DNA of 64,000 nucleotides, taken from NCBI GenBank assembly GCA_002434305.1, contig DJJU01000013.1, positions 62,001-126,000 on the forward strand. The letters are read 5' to 3'. Each line of letters opens with the position of its first letter. Position 1 is the first letter of the stretch. Under the pieces are notes generated by a model that ran no database searches, was not told where the DNA came from, and worked only from the letters and a program-made list of their open reading frames with translations. A program made the translations under genes and the position numbers. Positions 25,062 through 33,548 of this stretch are shown in pieces. This DNA comes from Alicycliphilus sp. UBA6560 (GTDB lineage: Bacteria; Pseudomonadota; Gammaproteobacteria; Burkholderiales; Burkholderiaceae_C).

Positions 25062-25617
25062 TCTGCCGCGCCAGGCGCTCGCTCTTCCAGTACACGTCGT
25101 CGCCGCCATCCATGCGGTTGAGCACGCGCGACAGCACGAACAGCAGGTCGGACAGGCGGTTCAGGTACTGGCGCGGGGCGGCGCGCATGTCCTCGGCCTC
25201 CTGCAGCGCCACCACGGCGCGCTCGGCGCGGCGCGCCACGGTGCGGCACACGTGGGCCTGCGCGGCGGCGCGGGTGCCGGCGGGCAGGATGAATTCCTGC
25301 AGGCGCGGCAGCTGGGCGTTGTAGTGCGCAAGTTGCTGGTCCAGCTGGGCCAGCGCATCGTCCTTGAGCAGCGTGAAGCCGGGGATGGACAGCTCGCCCC
25401 CCAGGTTGAACAGCTGGTGCTGCACGTCGATCAGCAGCTCGCGCACGTCCTGCGGCAACGGCTCGCACAGCAGCAGACCGATGTGCGAGTTGAGCTCGTC
25501 CACGTCGCCCATGGCGTGCGGGCGTCCGCTGTTCTTGGACACGCGGGTGTTGTTGCCCAGCCCGGTCGTGCCGTCGTCACCGGTGCGGGTGGCTATCTGT
25601 GTCAGTCGGTTACCCAT
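25048..25617 (-). CDS. Cob(I)alamin adenosyltransferase (PduO type)
   Basis: The 189-residue ATP:corrinoid adenosyltransferase has the N-terminal ATP motif TRTGDDGTTGLGNNTRVSKNSGRPHAMGDVDELNSHIG and the conserved helix RTVARRAERAVVAL...YLNRLSDLLFVLSRVLN. It transfers the 5'-deoxyadenosyl group of ATP to reduced cobalamin. The final SATE and the TAG stop come from dispersed repeat A. No B12-dependent enzyme or other cobalamin gene is adjacent. Confidence 0.95.
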   Translation of the reverse strand: MGNRLTQIATRTGDDGTTGLGNNTRVSKNSGRPHAMGDVDELNSHIGLLLCEPLPQDVRELLIDVQHQLFNLGGELSIPGFTLLKDDALAQLDQQLAHYNAQLPRLQEFILPAGTRAAAQAHVCRTVARRAERAVVALQEAEDMRAAPRQYLNRLSDLLFVLSRVLNRMDGGDDVYWKSERLARQSATE

Positions 25618-25781
25618 GTGCGTTGTCCTTCCTGTGCGTCAGAGGCAGCGGGGCATTGTGCGTTACAAGTTCCCGGGCCATTGGCGACAGGGGAAACAGC
25701 GGGCAAAAGTGCTGGCCCCGGCAACGCATGCTGCGATGCAATGAAGCCTTGTTCCACTCTTTCTCTCCGGAGATCGCATCG

Positions 25782-26141
25782 ATGCCTCAGACGACACGAC
25801 GACACCTCCCCTCCTTCGATGCCCGCAGCGTGATGCTGTTTGCAGCGCTGAGCATGGGAGGCGCACTGGCGCAGGCCCAGCAGCCCGCCTCGGCGCCTTC
25901 CGCCCAGCCGAAATACCAGATCGGCCCCAGCGCCCCCGCGGCCCAACCCACCATCGGCCCGGCCTCTGCCGGCTCACCCACCGCCAGCGCCTTCGAGCGC
26001 GCCGACACCAACCGCGACGGCCAGCTGAGCGCCGCCGAGGCCGCCCAGCTGCCCGCCATCGGCAACCGCTTCAAGCAGCTGGACAAGGACCACAACGGCA
26101 GCCTGTCGCGCGCCGAGTTCGAGGCCGGCGCCAAGCCCTGA
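25782..26141 (+). CDS. Secreted EF-hand calcium-binding protein
   Basis: The 119-residue protein has an N-terminal hydrophobic segment (SVMLFAALSMGGALAQAQQ) that reads as a signal peptide, then a Pro/Ala/Ser-rich linker. Two EF-hand loops follow: DTNRDGQLSAAE near residues 71-82 and DKDHNGSLSRAE near 99-110, each with Asp/Asn at the calcium-coordinating positions. The ATG at 25782 is preceded by CCGGAGATCGCATC. A terminator follows directly. It is probably periplasmic; its partner is unknown. Confidence 0.85.
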   Translation: MPQTTRRHLPSFDARSVMLFAALSMGGALAQAQQPASAPSAQPKYQIGPSAPAAQPTIGPASAGSPTASAFERADTNRDGQLSAAEAAQLPAIGNRFKQLDKDHNGSLSRAEFEAGAKP

Positions 26142-26158
26142 CACCCGGCTGAATGCCC

Positions 26159-26204
26159 GGCCCCGCCTGCGCTGTACTCCAGGGCGCGGGCGGGGCTTTT
26201 TTCG
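26159..26204 (+). terminator. Rho-independent terminator after the EF-hand gene
   Basis: GCCCCGCCTGCGC pairs with GCGCGGGCGGGGC (one mismatch), and the stem is followed by six T. It lies 18 bp past the stop codon. Confidence 0.9.
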
Positions 26205-26271
26205 CCCCGGCCGGGCGCCACCCCCCATCCTAGAATGGAAGGCTCTTTTCCCCTGCCGCCAGGAGCCTGCC

Positions 26272-27687
26272 ATGAACGCGCCCACCTCCGCCCACCACCT
26301 GCAGCCCCCGCGCGACACCCCCCCTGCCCTGCTGCAGGCGCTGGCCGCGCGCTTCGGCGCCCAGTACTCGGTCGCCGCGGCGGTGCGTGAGCAGCACGGG
26401 CGCGACGAGGGCTCCATCAGCGCCCCGCCGCCGGCCGCCGTCGTTTTCGCCGAAAGCACGCAGGACGTGCAGGACGCCGTGCGCCTGGCCTCCAGCCACG
26501 GGGTGCCGGTCATCCCCTACGGCGCCGGCTCGTCGCTGGAAGGCCACCTGCTGGCCGTGCAGGGCGGCATCAGCCTGGACGTGAGCCGCATGAACCGCGT
26601 GCTGTCCATCGACGCCGACGACCTGACCGTCACCGTGCAGCCGGGCATCACGCGCAAGCAGCTCAACGAAGCCGTCAAGCACACCGGGCTGTTCTTCCCC
26701 ATCGACCCGGGCGCGGACGCCAGCATCGGCGGCATGGCCGCCACGCGCGCCTCCGGCACCAACGCCGTGCGCTACGGCACCATGCGCGAGAACGTGCTGG
26801 CGCTGGAAGTCGTCACCGCCAGCGGCGAGGCCATCCGCACCGGCACGCGCGCGAGGAAAAGCAGCGCCGGCTACGACCTGACGCGGCTGATGGTGGGCAG
26901 CGAGGGCACGCTGGGCATCTTCACCGAGGTGACCGTGCGCCTGTACCCGCTGCCCGAAGCGGTGAGCGCGGCGATTTGCTCCTTCCCCAGCATCGAGGCG
27001 GCCGTGCGCACCGTCATCCAGACCATCCAGCTGGGCGTGCCCATCGCCCGCGTGGAGCTGATCGACGCCAACAGCGTGCGCGTGGTCAACGCCCACAGCA
27101 AGCTCGCCCTGCGCGAGGAGCCCATGCTGCTCATGGAATTCCACGGCTCGCCCGCCGGCGTGCAGGAGCAGGCCGAAACCGTGCAGCAGATCGCCCAGGA
27201 CTGGGGCGGCAACGCGTTTGAATGGGCCACCACGCCCGAGGAGCGCACGCGCCTGTGGACGGCGCGGCACAACGCCTACTTCGCCGCCGTGCAGAGCCGT
27301 CCGGGCTGCAAGGCCATCAGCACCGACACCTGCGTGCCCATCTCGCGCCTGGCCGACTGCCTGCTCGATTCGGTCGCCGAGGCCGACGCCAGCGGCATCC
27401 CCTACTTTCTGGTCGGCCACGTGGGCGACGGCAACTTCCACTTCGGCTACCTGCTGGACCCGAGCATCCCCGAAGAGCGCGAGACGGCCGAGCGGCTGAA
27501 CCACCAGCTCGTCGCCCGTGCGCTGAGCATGCAAGGCACCTGCACCGGCGAGCACGGCGTGGGCATTCACAAGATGGGCTTTCTGGTGGACGAGGCGGGC
27601 GAAGGCGCGGTAGAGATGATGCGCGCCATCAAGCGCGCGCTGGACCCGCAGAACATCCTGAACCCGGGCAAGATCTTCGCGCTCTGA
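26272..27687 (+). CDS. FAD-linked oxidase, D-lactate dehydrogenase (cytochrome) / GlcD type
   Basis: The 471-residue flavoprotein has a PCMH-type FAD-binding domain at about residues 50-230 (VIPYGAGSSLEGHLLAVQGGISLD, DPGADASIGGMAATRASGTNAVRYGTM, LMVGSEGTLGIFTEVTVRLYP). A C-terminal FAD-oxidase domain follows, with GHVGDGNFHFGYLLD and GTCTGEHGVGIHKMGFL. It would oxidise a D-2-hydroxy acid, most likely D-lactate, and pass electrons to the respiratory chain. No glcE/glcF partners are adjacent, which favours a single-subunit D-lactate dehydrogenase over glycolate oxidase. Confidence 0.93.
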   Translation: MNAPTSAHHLQPPRDTPPALLQALAARFGAQYSVAAAVREQHGRDEGSISAPPPAAVVFAESTQDVQDAVRLASSHGVPVIPYGAGSSLEGHLLAVQGGISLDVSRMNRVLSIDADDLTVTVQPGITRKQLNEAVKHTGLFFPIDPGADASIGGMAATRASGTNAVRYGTMRENVLALEVVTASGEAIRTGTRARKSSAGYDLTRLMVGSEGTLGIFTEVTVRLYPLPEAVSAAICSFPSIEAAVRTVIQTIQLGVPIARVELIDANSVRVVNAHSKLALREEPMLLMEFHGSPAGVQEQAETVQQIAQDWGGNAFEWATTPEERTRLWTARHNAYFAAVQSRPGCKAISTDTCVPISRLADCLLDSVAEADASGIPYFLVGHVGDGNFHFGYLLDPSIPEERETAERLNHQLVARALSMQGTCTGEHGVGIHKMGFLVDEAGEGAVEMMRAIKRALDPQNILNPGKIFAL

Positions 27688-27691
27688 ACGC

Positions 27692-27748
27692 GCTATACAT
27701 TCAATAGCTGTCCGCGCTTGCTGTAAGCGCGCTGCAGCCTGATTTGCC
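27692..27748 (+). repeat. Dispersed repeat A, copy 7
   Basis: It reads TATACATTCAATAGCTGTCC, GCGCTTGCTGTAAGCGCGCT, GCAGCCTGATTTGCC. It starts five bases after the D-lactate dehydrogenase stop in the same orientation, and ends at the stop of the convergent BON gene. Confidence 0.85.
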
Positions 27749-28261
27749 TCAATGCCCGGGCTGCGCCAGCGGGTAGCGCACGGGCGCGGCGGCATCGCCC
27801 GGCACGTGCAGCAGGTTGACCACGCCCGCCACGTCGTCCACCAGCCCCACCGCCTGCTCCAGCGCGCGGCCCTGCTGCACGGAGCGCACGCAACCCATCA
27901 GCGTGACGATGCGCCGCTGGCCCAACAGCCACACGCTGGTGTCGCCGAAACGCCCGTCCTCGCGGATGAACTGGCGCACGCGCGGGATGATCTCCGCGTC
28001 GTACAGGTACGAGTTGGGCAGCCGGCAGCGGCCCGAGCGGTAGCAGCTGCCGCCGTGCTGGGCGCGGATATGCGCCAGCGCGCGCACCTCCTCGGCGGTG
28101 TAGAGCGGCCCCTCGGGCACGGGGCAGCCCGCCAGGGCGGACGTGGCCTGGACGAACGGGTCATCGAAGGCGTTGGTGCGCGGCTGCGCCCCCGCCGCGG
28201 CACCGGCCAGCAGCAGCGTCAGCGTGGTGCACGATAAAACAAGCCTCCAACGCCCGTCCAT
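27749..28261 (-). CDS. Exported BON-domain protein
   Basis: The 170-residue protein has a signal peptide (VLSCTTLTLLLAGAAAGAQ). A BON domain lies near residues 95-155 (VRQFIREDGRFGDTSVWLLGQRRIVTLMGCVRSVQQGRALEQAVGLVDDVAGVVNLLHV). BON domains associate with envelopes and lipids, as in OsmY. The N-terminus is unusual: the start codon, the GGAGG ribosome site eight bases before it and the first residues (MDGRWRL) all lie inside a copy of dispersed repeat A. No other start gives a signal peptide. Confidence 0.83.
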   Translation of the reverse strand: MDGRWRLVLSCTTLTLLLAGAAAGAQPRTNAFDDPFVQATSALAGCPVPEGPLYTAEEVRALAHIRAQHGGSCYRSGRCRLPNSYLYDAEIIPRVRQFIREDGRFGDTSVWLLGQRRIVTLMGCVRSVQQGRALEQAVGLVDDVAGVVNLLHVPGDAAAPVRYPLAQPGH

Positions 28262-28296
28262 CCAACGCCTCCAGCTCTCTTTTCAGGAGCAAACGG
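28233..28296 (-). repeat. Dispersed repeat A, copy 8 (supplies ribosome site and start of the BON gene)
   Basis: On the minus strand: CTGAAAAGAGAGCTGGAGGC, GTTGGATGGACGGGCGTTGG, AGGCTTGTTTTATC. The GGAGG and the ATG of the BON gene both fall in it. It begins ten bases after the MFS stop in the same orientation. Confidence 0.8.
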
Positions 28297-28306
28297 CCGT
28301 CCCGCC

Positions 28307-29569
28307 TCAGGCCGGCACGGCAGCCCGGCGCGAGCGCGCGGCCACGCCCACGCCGACAAAGCCGGCCGACACCACGCCCAGCACCAGCGCCAGCGCCGAG
28401 CCGTAGAAAATGGCGCCGTTCATGCCGCCGTCCAGCAGGGCGCCGAATACCGGCGCCGCCACGCTGAAGCCCAGGTCCAGCCCCGAATACACCGTGCCGT
28501 ACACGCGCCCCGTGGCGCCGGGCGGCGCGGCGCGCTTGATCAGCATGTCGCGCGAAGGCCCGGCGATGCCGATGCCCGCGCCAGCCAGCGCCGCCACGGC
28601 CAGCGCCACCATGCCCGGCAGCACGCCCAGGCCCACCAGCGTCAGCAGCGCGGCCGAGGCCAGCAGGCAGACGCTGATGGTCTTCTCCAGCCGCTGCACC
28701 CGCCCCACCAGGAAGCCGCCCAGCACCATGCCGGCGGCCCCGCACAGCATGTAGCCGGTCACCACCAGCGCCGTGGTGGTCAGCGGGATGCCATAGAGGT
28801 TTTGCAGTGCCGGGCCGGCAAAGCTCTGGATGGCGCTGAGCGAGCAAGTGCTCCAGAAAAAGAACGAAAAGCACAGCCACACCGCCGGCAGCCGCAGGAA
28901 GGCCAGCGGATGCTCGGGCACGGCGCCCGCCGTGCCAGCCCCGGCCGGCTGCGTGCCGCGTGCGCCGTGGCGGTCGTCCAGCGCGTCGCGGTTGATGACC
29001 ATGATGGCCAGCACCACCAGCGCCAGCACCGCTCCGCTGGCGCAGGCCACGCGCCAGGAGCCCGCGGCCGTGGCGATGCCGGCCATGAACACCGGCGCCG
29101 TGGCCCAGCCCAGGTTGCCCGAGATGCCGTGCACCGAGAAGCCGTGGCCCAGGCGCGCCGGCGATACGCGCTTGTTCAGAATGGTGAAGTCCACCGGATG
29201 GAAGGGCGCGTTGCCCAGCCCGGCCAGCACCGAGGCCACGAGCAGCCCTGCATAGCCACTGGCGCTGGCGGCCGTCAGCCCGGCGACGGCGAAGCACGCC
29301 AGGGCGAAGAACAGCACCGGCCGCGCGCCCACGCGGTCGACCACGAAGCCGGCCAGCGCCTGCCCCACGCCCGAAACCACGAAGAACACCGACAGCAGCA
29401 GCCCCAATTCGGAATACGAGAAGCCGAAGTCCGCGATCAGGAACGGGAACAGCGGCGGCAGCAGCATGTGAAAAAAGTGCGACGAGCCATGGGCCAGCCC
29501 GATCAGGCCGATGGTGCGCGCGTCCTCGCGCAGGGAGGCCGGGGCGCTGGCGTTGGGAGTGGGTTGCAT
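28307..29569 (-). CDS. MFS transporter
   Basis: The 420-residue protein has about 12 membrane helices, with the MFS loop motif after helix 2 (GFVVDRVGARPVLFFA). The entry GLAHGSSHFFHMLLPPLFPFLIADFGFSYSELGLLLSVFFVVSGVGQALAGFVVDR recalls fosmidomycin-resistance type exporters of the family, so drug or metabolite efflux is plausible; the substrate is not defined by sequence. It is divergent from an AraC regulator across 65 bp, which probably controls it. The start MQPTPNAS at 29569 is used. Confidence 0.9.
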   Translation of the reverse strand: MQPTPNASAPASLREDARTIGLIGLAHGSSHFFHMLLPPLFPFLIADFGFSYSELGLLLSVFFVVSGVGQALAGFVVDRVGARPVLFFALACFAVAGLTAASASGYAGLLVASVLAGLGNAPFHPVDFTILNKRVSPARLGHGFSVHGISGNLGWATAPVFMAGIATAAGSWRVACASGAVLALVVLAIMVINRDALDDRHGARGTQPAGAGTAGAVPEHPLAFLRLPAVWLCFSFFFWSTCSLSAIQSFAGPALQNLYGIPLTTTALVVTGYMLCGAAGMVLGGFLVGRVQRLEKTISVCLLASAALLTLVGLGVLPGMVALAVAALAGAGIGIAGPSRDMLIKRAAPPGATGRVYGTVYSGLDLGFSVAAPVFGALLDGGMNGAIFYGSALALVLGVVSAGFVGVGVAARSRRAAVPA

Positions 29570-29634
29570 GGGGCCGATCTTAGGCAGGCCGGGCGCGGCG
29601 TGATTACGATAGCTGGCCAAACCCTGTCGCGATC

Positions 29635-30501
29635 ATGCCAAGCATTGCCGCCGCCGGCCCCGGCCGGGCCCTGTCCTATGTCGAGTCGCTCACGCCGCAC
29701 CTGTTCGTGCCCAGCCGGGCGCGGCCCGTGCGCGCCAAGTACCGCCAGCTGGGCGCCGACACCCAGGTGCGCCCGCACAGCCACGCCTGGGCGCAGGTGG
29801 CCATCTCCACCAGCGGCGTGCTGCGCCTGACGGTGCCGGGCGGCACCTTCATCGTGCCACCCTCGCGGGCGCTGTGGATCCCGCCCGGCGTGGAGCACGC
29901 CGTGACCATGGTGGAGGACGCCGACCTGCGCACGCTGTACTGCCACCAGCCGCCCGGCCACTGTGGCCCCGCCGTGGCGCGCGCCGAGCAGACGCCCTGG
30001 CGCCAGTGCCGGGTGCTGGAGGTCTCGCAGCTGCTGCGCGCCCTGGTGCGCGAGATGCCCACCGCCGCCGACGGCGAGCCGCTGCCGCCCGAGCAGCTGC
30101 GCCGCGAGCGCCACCTGAGCGCCTTGATCCTGGACGAGCTGCGCCGCGCCGCCAGCGTGCCGCTGGGCATCGACCTGCCAAGCGACAAGCGCCTGCGCCA
30201 GCTGTGCGAGGCCGTGCTGGCCGATCCCACGCGCCACGAGACGCTGGCCCATTGGGCGCGCGGCACCGGCGCCAGCCCGCGCACGGTGGCGCGGCTGTTT
30301 CGCCAGGAGCTGTCCAGCACCTTTACGCAGTGGCGCCAGCAGGTCATCCTGGCCCAGGCGCTGGCCCTGGCGGCGCGGCGCCGGCCCATCAACCAGATCG
30401 CCGCCGAGCTGGGCTACAACAGCCCCAGCGCCTTCTCGGCCATGGTGCGGCGCGCGGTGGGCATGTCGCCGGGGCGCTTCCTGGGCACGCCGCAACCGTG
30501 A
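29635..30501 (+). CDS. AraC-family transcriptional regulator with cupin sensor domain
   Basis: The 288-residue protein has an N-terminal cupin-like sensor domain (RQLGADTQVRPHSHAWAQVAISTSGVLRLTVPGGTFIVPPSRALWIPPGVEH). Its C-terminal AraC DNA-binding domain has two helix-turn-helix units (HETLAHWARGTGASPRTVARLF and RRPINQIAAELGYNSPSAFSAMVRRAVGMSPGRF). It is divergent from the MFS transporter gene and is the natural candidate for its regulator. Confidence 0.93.
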   Translation: MPSIAAAGPGRALSYVESLTPHLFVPSRARPVRAKYRQLGADTQVRPHSHAWAQVAISTSGVLRLTVPGGTFIVPPSRALWIPPGVEHAVTMVEDADLRTLYCHQPPGHCGPAVARAEQTPWRQCRVLEVSQLLRALVREMPTAADGEPLPPEQLRRERHLSALILDELRRAASVPLGIDLPSDKRLRQLCEAVLADPTRHETLAHWARGTGASPRTVARLFRQELSSTFTQWRQQVILAQALALAARRRPINQIAAELGYNSPSAFSAMVRRAVGMSPGRFLGTPQP

Positions 30502-30517
30502 GGCGGGCGCACTGTTA

Positions 30518-30573
30518 TATGAAAAACGGCTCCAGCGCCCGCCCCTCTTGCGCAAGCAGCTATCAATAGAGAA
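30518..30573 (-). repeat. Dispersed repeat A, copy 9
   Basis: On the minus strand: CTCTATTGATAGCTGCTTGC, GCAAGAGGGGCGGGCGCTGG, AGCCGTTTTTCATAT. It lies between two rightward genes (AraC and sigma factor), in opposite orientation to both. Confidence 0.85.
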
Positions 30574-30664
30574 GCATCACAAATCCAAACTCACTGCGCA
30601 ATACAAGGGTTTTCCCTGACGTGCGGTATGGAATGGATCAAGGCGCCGACCGCTCCTAGTCCCC

Positions 30665-31195
30665 ATGATTTCCACGGCCGAGTCGCGCTACAACCAGTGG
30701 GTACGCGAGCACTACCGCTTCCTGCTGCGCAGCGCCTGGGCGCTGACGGGCTCGCGCGCGCTGGCCGAGGACGTGGTGCAGGACTGCTTCACCAGCGCCT
30801 GGCGCCACCGCGACCAGCTGCGCGACGCCAGCCTGGCGCGCGCCTGGCTGTTTCAGATCATGCGGCGCCACGCGCTGCGCCACCTGCTGCCGCAGCAGCC
30901 GCTCCAATACAGCGCCGACGACCCGGCGCACGACGTCCCCGCCCCGCCCTCGCCCATCGACGACCGGCTGGACGTGGTCAAGGCGCTGGCCCGCATCGCC
31001 CCCATCCACCGCGAGGTGCTGGTGCTGTACTACTTCGACGACATGTCCACCGCGCAGATGGCCGAGGCGCTGGACATCGCGCCCGGCACGGTGCTGTCGC
31101 GCCTGGCCCGGGCGCGCGATGCACTCAAGGCCGCGCTCGGCCCGGCGCCGGCCGCCGGCGCCAGCGTGATCCCTCTGCGAAAGGCCAGCCGATGA
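30665..31195 (+). CDS. ECF-type RNA polymerase sigma factor
   Basis: The 176-residue protein has sigma region 2 (YRFLLRSAWALTGSRALAEDVVQDCFTSAWRHRDQL, residues 17-52) and region 4 (LARIAPIHREVLVLYYFDDMSTAQMAEALDIAPGTVLSRLARARDAL, residues 105-155), with no regions 1 or 3, as in ECF sigma factors. The stop overlaps the start of the next gene by four bases (ATGA). Sulfite dehydrogenase genes follow, so it probably directs sulfite-responsive transcription; this is inferred from context. Confidence 0.94.
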   Translation: MISTAESRYNQWVREHYRFLLRSAWALTGSRALAEDVVQDCFTSAWRHRDQLRDASLARAWLFQIMRRHALRHLLPQQPLQYSADDPAHDVPAPPSPIDDRLDVVKALARIAPIHREVLVLYYFDDMSTAQMAEALDIAPGTVLSRLARARDALKAALGPAPAAGASVIPLRKASR

Positions 31196-31800
31196 CCCGT
31201 CCCACCCCGCCGCAGGACACACCCGTGCAGACGCTGCAGGAGACCGATTTCGACCTGCGCGCACGCGCCGAGATGGCCCTGGCCTTTCCAGCCGACGAAC
31301 CGCCCGCGCACCTGTTCAGGCACACGCCCTGGCATGCGCGCCGCGGCGTGCGGCGGCTGCTGGCCGCGCTGCTGGCCGGCAGCACCGCGGCGTCCGCCGT
31401 GTTCGCCATGCGCCCGCCCTCGCTGGTGCGCTCGGCCATCGAGCACGAGTACTACGAACGTACGCTGCGCGGCAGCTTCATGCCCGAGGCCGAGGTCGCC
31501 CGCCACCTGGACCTGCCGCCCGGCCAGCCCTTGCCCGGCTTCACCCAGCTGCTGCGCCCCTGCGAGATCGAGGGCAGCCGCGCCTACCACCTGACCACCT
31601 TCTTCGAGAAGGGCGGCATCGTCACCGTCATGGCCTTCGACCAGCCCACGGCCCTGCCCGACGGCCAGGGCTGGTGGGCCAACAGCTACTGGCAGGTGGC
31701 ACGCTCGCGCGAAGGCCGCCCGCTGGTGCTCATCGCGCAGAAGAAACAGGCGCTGGCGGTGGCCAGCCGGGCGCTGGCGGCGCCGGCGCCCGCCAACTGA
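31192..31800 (+). CDS. Putative membrane anti-sigma factor
   Basis: The 202-residue protein has one hydrophobic segment near residues 60-74 (RRLLAALLAGSTAASAVFAM). That leaves a cytoplasmic N-terminus (ETDFDLRARAEMALAF) and a longer C-terminal part, probably periplasmic (LVRSAIEHEYYERTLRGSFMPEAEVARHLDLP). This layout, and the 4-bp overlap with the ECF sigma gene, suggest an anti-sigma factor that senses a periplasmic signal. I do not recognise a named domain, so the call rests on context and topology. Confidence 0.72.
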   Translation: MTRPTPPQDTPVQTLQETDFDLRARAEMALAFPADEPPAHLFRHTPWHARRGVRRLLAALLAGSTAASAVFAMRPPSLVRSAIEHEYYERTLRGSFMPEAEVARHLDLPPGQPLPGFTQLLRPCEIEGSRAYHLTTFFEKGGIVTVMAFDQPTALPDGQGWWANSYWQVARSREGRPLVLIAQKKQALAVASRALAAPAPAN

Positions 31801-31870
31801 GCGGCCTGCCGCCCACCGATTTTTCTTTTTTTCCTTTTTTCCCACCAACGACTCCCAGGAGACACGCCCC

Positions 31871-33091
31871 ATGCACACCCAAGCCCCTGCCTCCCTGCCC
31901 CGCCGCCGCCTGCTGGCGGGCAGCGCCAGTGCGCTGGCCGCCGCCGGCCTGGCCAGCTTCCACCAGGGCGCCGCGGCGCAGTCGGCGGCGCCGGCCGCGG
32001 CCAAGCCGCTGCCCGGCTACGCCGGCTGGAAGAACGCCGATGCCGTCATCGTGCACAGCAGCACCACCATCGAGACGCGCCGCGGCGCCTTCGGCACCAG
32101 CGTCATCACGCCCTCGGACCAGCTGTACGTGCGCAACAACCTGCCCACCCCGCCCGAGTCCATCGTCGCCGACCGCGACGCCTGGCAGGTGCAGGTGAGC
32201 GGCGTGAAGGAGCCGCGCCGCCTGTCGGTGCGCGAGCTCAAGTCCATGGGGCTGGAGACGGTGACCATGGTGCTGCAGTGCTCGGGCAACGGCCGGGGAT
32301 TTTTCCCCAGCAAGCCCAGCGGCACGCCCTGGACGGTGGGCGCCGCCGGCTGCGTGGTCTGGAGCGGCGTGCCCGTGCGCGACGTGGCGCGCGCCCTGGG
32401 TGGCGTGGCCGATGGCATGAAGTACATGACCGGCACCGGCGGCGAGGTACTGCCCCCGGGCATCGACCCCAAGACGGTGGTCGTCGAGCGTTCGGTGCCG
32501 CTTGAGGCCATGCAGGACGCGCTGCTGGCCTGGGAGATGAACGGCGAGCCCGTCCCGCTGGCGCACGGCGGGCCGCTGCGCCTGATCGTGCCGGGCTACA
32601 CCGGCGTGAACAACATCAAGTACATCGGCCAGCTCGCCTTCACCGACAAGGAGAGCGAGGCGCGCATCATGAGCCACGGCTACCGCATCTCGCCGCCGGG
32701 CGGCAAGGGCGACCCCAGCCAGCCGTCGGTGCAGCAGATGAGCGTCAAGTCCTGGATCAACGGCCCGCTGCCCGAAGATGGCGAGCTGGCCCCAGGCCGC
32801 GTGCAGATCCACGGCGTGGCCTTCGGCGGCATGCACGCCGTCAAGGGTGTGGAGGTGTCCGTGGACGGCGGCAAGACCTGGCAGGCCGCGCGCCTGGTGG
32901 GCCCGGACATGGGCCGCTACGCCTGGCGCCAGTTCGTGCTGCAGGCCGATCTGCCGCGCGGCAGCCACACCCTGGCCAGCCGCGCCACCGACGCCCAGGG
33001 CAACGTGCAGCCCGAGCAGCGCGAGGAAAACCAGGCCGGCTACAACAACAGCAGCTGGGCCGATCACGCGGTGACCGTCAAGGTGGGCTGA
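31871..33091 (+). CDS. sorA: Molybdopterin-containing sulfite dehydrogenase, catalytic subunit
   Basis: The 406-residue precursor has a Tat signal with RRR near residues 11-13. The sulfite oxidase core contains YVRNNLPTP near 87-95, the molybdenum-ligand cysteine C137 in VLQCSGNGRGFF and AAGCVVWSGVPVRDVAR. A C-terminal dimerisation domain follows (VQIHGVAFGGMHAVKGVEVSVDGGKTWQAARL). It oxidises sulfite to sulfate in the periplasm and passes electrons to the cytochrome encoded next. Its place behind an ECF sigma/anti-sigma pair suggests sulfite-stress or organosulfonate-linked induction. Confidence 0.93.
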   Translation: MHTQAPASLPRRRLLAGSASALAAAGLASFHQGAAAQSAAPAAAKPLPGYAGWKNADAVIVHSSTTIETRRGAFGTSVITPSDQLYVRNNLPTPPESIVADRDAWQVQVSGVKEPRRLSVRELKSMGLETVTMVLQCSGNGRGFFPSKPSGTPWTVGAAGCVVWSGVPVRDVARALGGVADGMKYMTGTGGEVLPPGIDPKTVVVERSVPLEAMQDALLAWEMNGEPVPLAHGGPLRLIVPGYTGVNNIKYIGQLAFTDKESEARIMSHGYRISPPGGKGDPSQPSVQQMSVKSWINGPLPEDGELAPGRVQIHGVAFGGMHAVKGVEVSVDGGKTWQAARLVGPDMGRYAWRQFVLQADLPRGSHTLASRATDAQGNVQPEQREENQAGYNNSSWADHAVTVKVG

Positions 33092-33192
33092 AGCAGCGCC
33101 CGCCCCGCCCTCTCCTTTCCTCTTTCACCCTGCGCGGCAGCTGCCGCCCGTCCCCAGCGGGGCCGGGTGGCGCGCTGCGACTCGTCCTCGCC

Positions 33193-33519
33193 ATGATCCA
33201 GAAACTGCCCTCCCTCGCCCTGTCCACCCTCTTGCTGGCCGCCGGCCCCGCGCTGGCCGATGACGCCGCCCAGATGGCCCTGGGCAAGAAGCTGTTCAAC
33301 ACCGCCACGCCGGCCTGCGCCGTCTGCCACACCCTCAAGGACGCCGGCGCCGAGGGCGCCATCGGCCCGGTGCTGGACGAGCTGCAGCCCGACGCCGACC
33401 GCGTCACGCGCGCCATGCGCAACGGCATCGGCAGCATGCCGTCCTTCAAGGGCACGCTGAGCGATGCGGAGATCGCCGCTGTCGCCCTGTACGTGAGCCG
33501 CGCCAGCCGGGGCAAGTGA
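33193..33519 (+). CDS. sorB: c-type cytochrome subunit of sulfite dehydrogenase
   Basis: The 108-residue protein has a signal peptide (MIQKLPSLALSTLLLAAGPALA) and one haem-binding CAVCH at residues 43-47. A distal Met is in GIGSMPSFKGTLSDAEIAAVALYV, a standard class I cytochrome c. It starts 101 bp after the sulfite dehydrogenase gene and should accept its electrons, as SorB does for SorA. The symbol is given by analogy of order and size. Confidence 0.88.
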   Translation: MIQKLPSLALSTLLLAAGPALADDAAQMALGKKLFNTATPACAVCHTLKDAGAEGAIGPVLDELQPDADRVTRAMRNGIGSMPSFKGTLSDAEIAAVALYVSRASRGK

Positions 33520-33548
33520 GCCTGGCGCTCCGGCGCGCCTCGGCGGAT

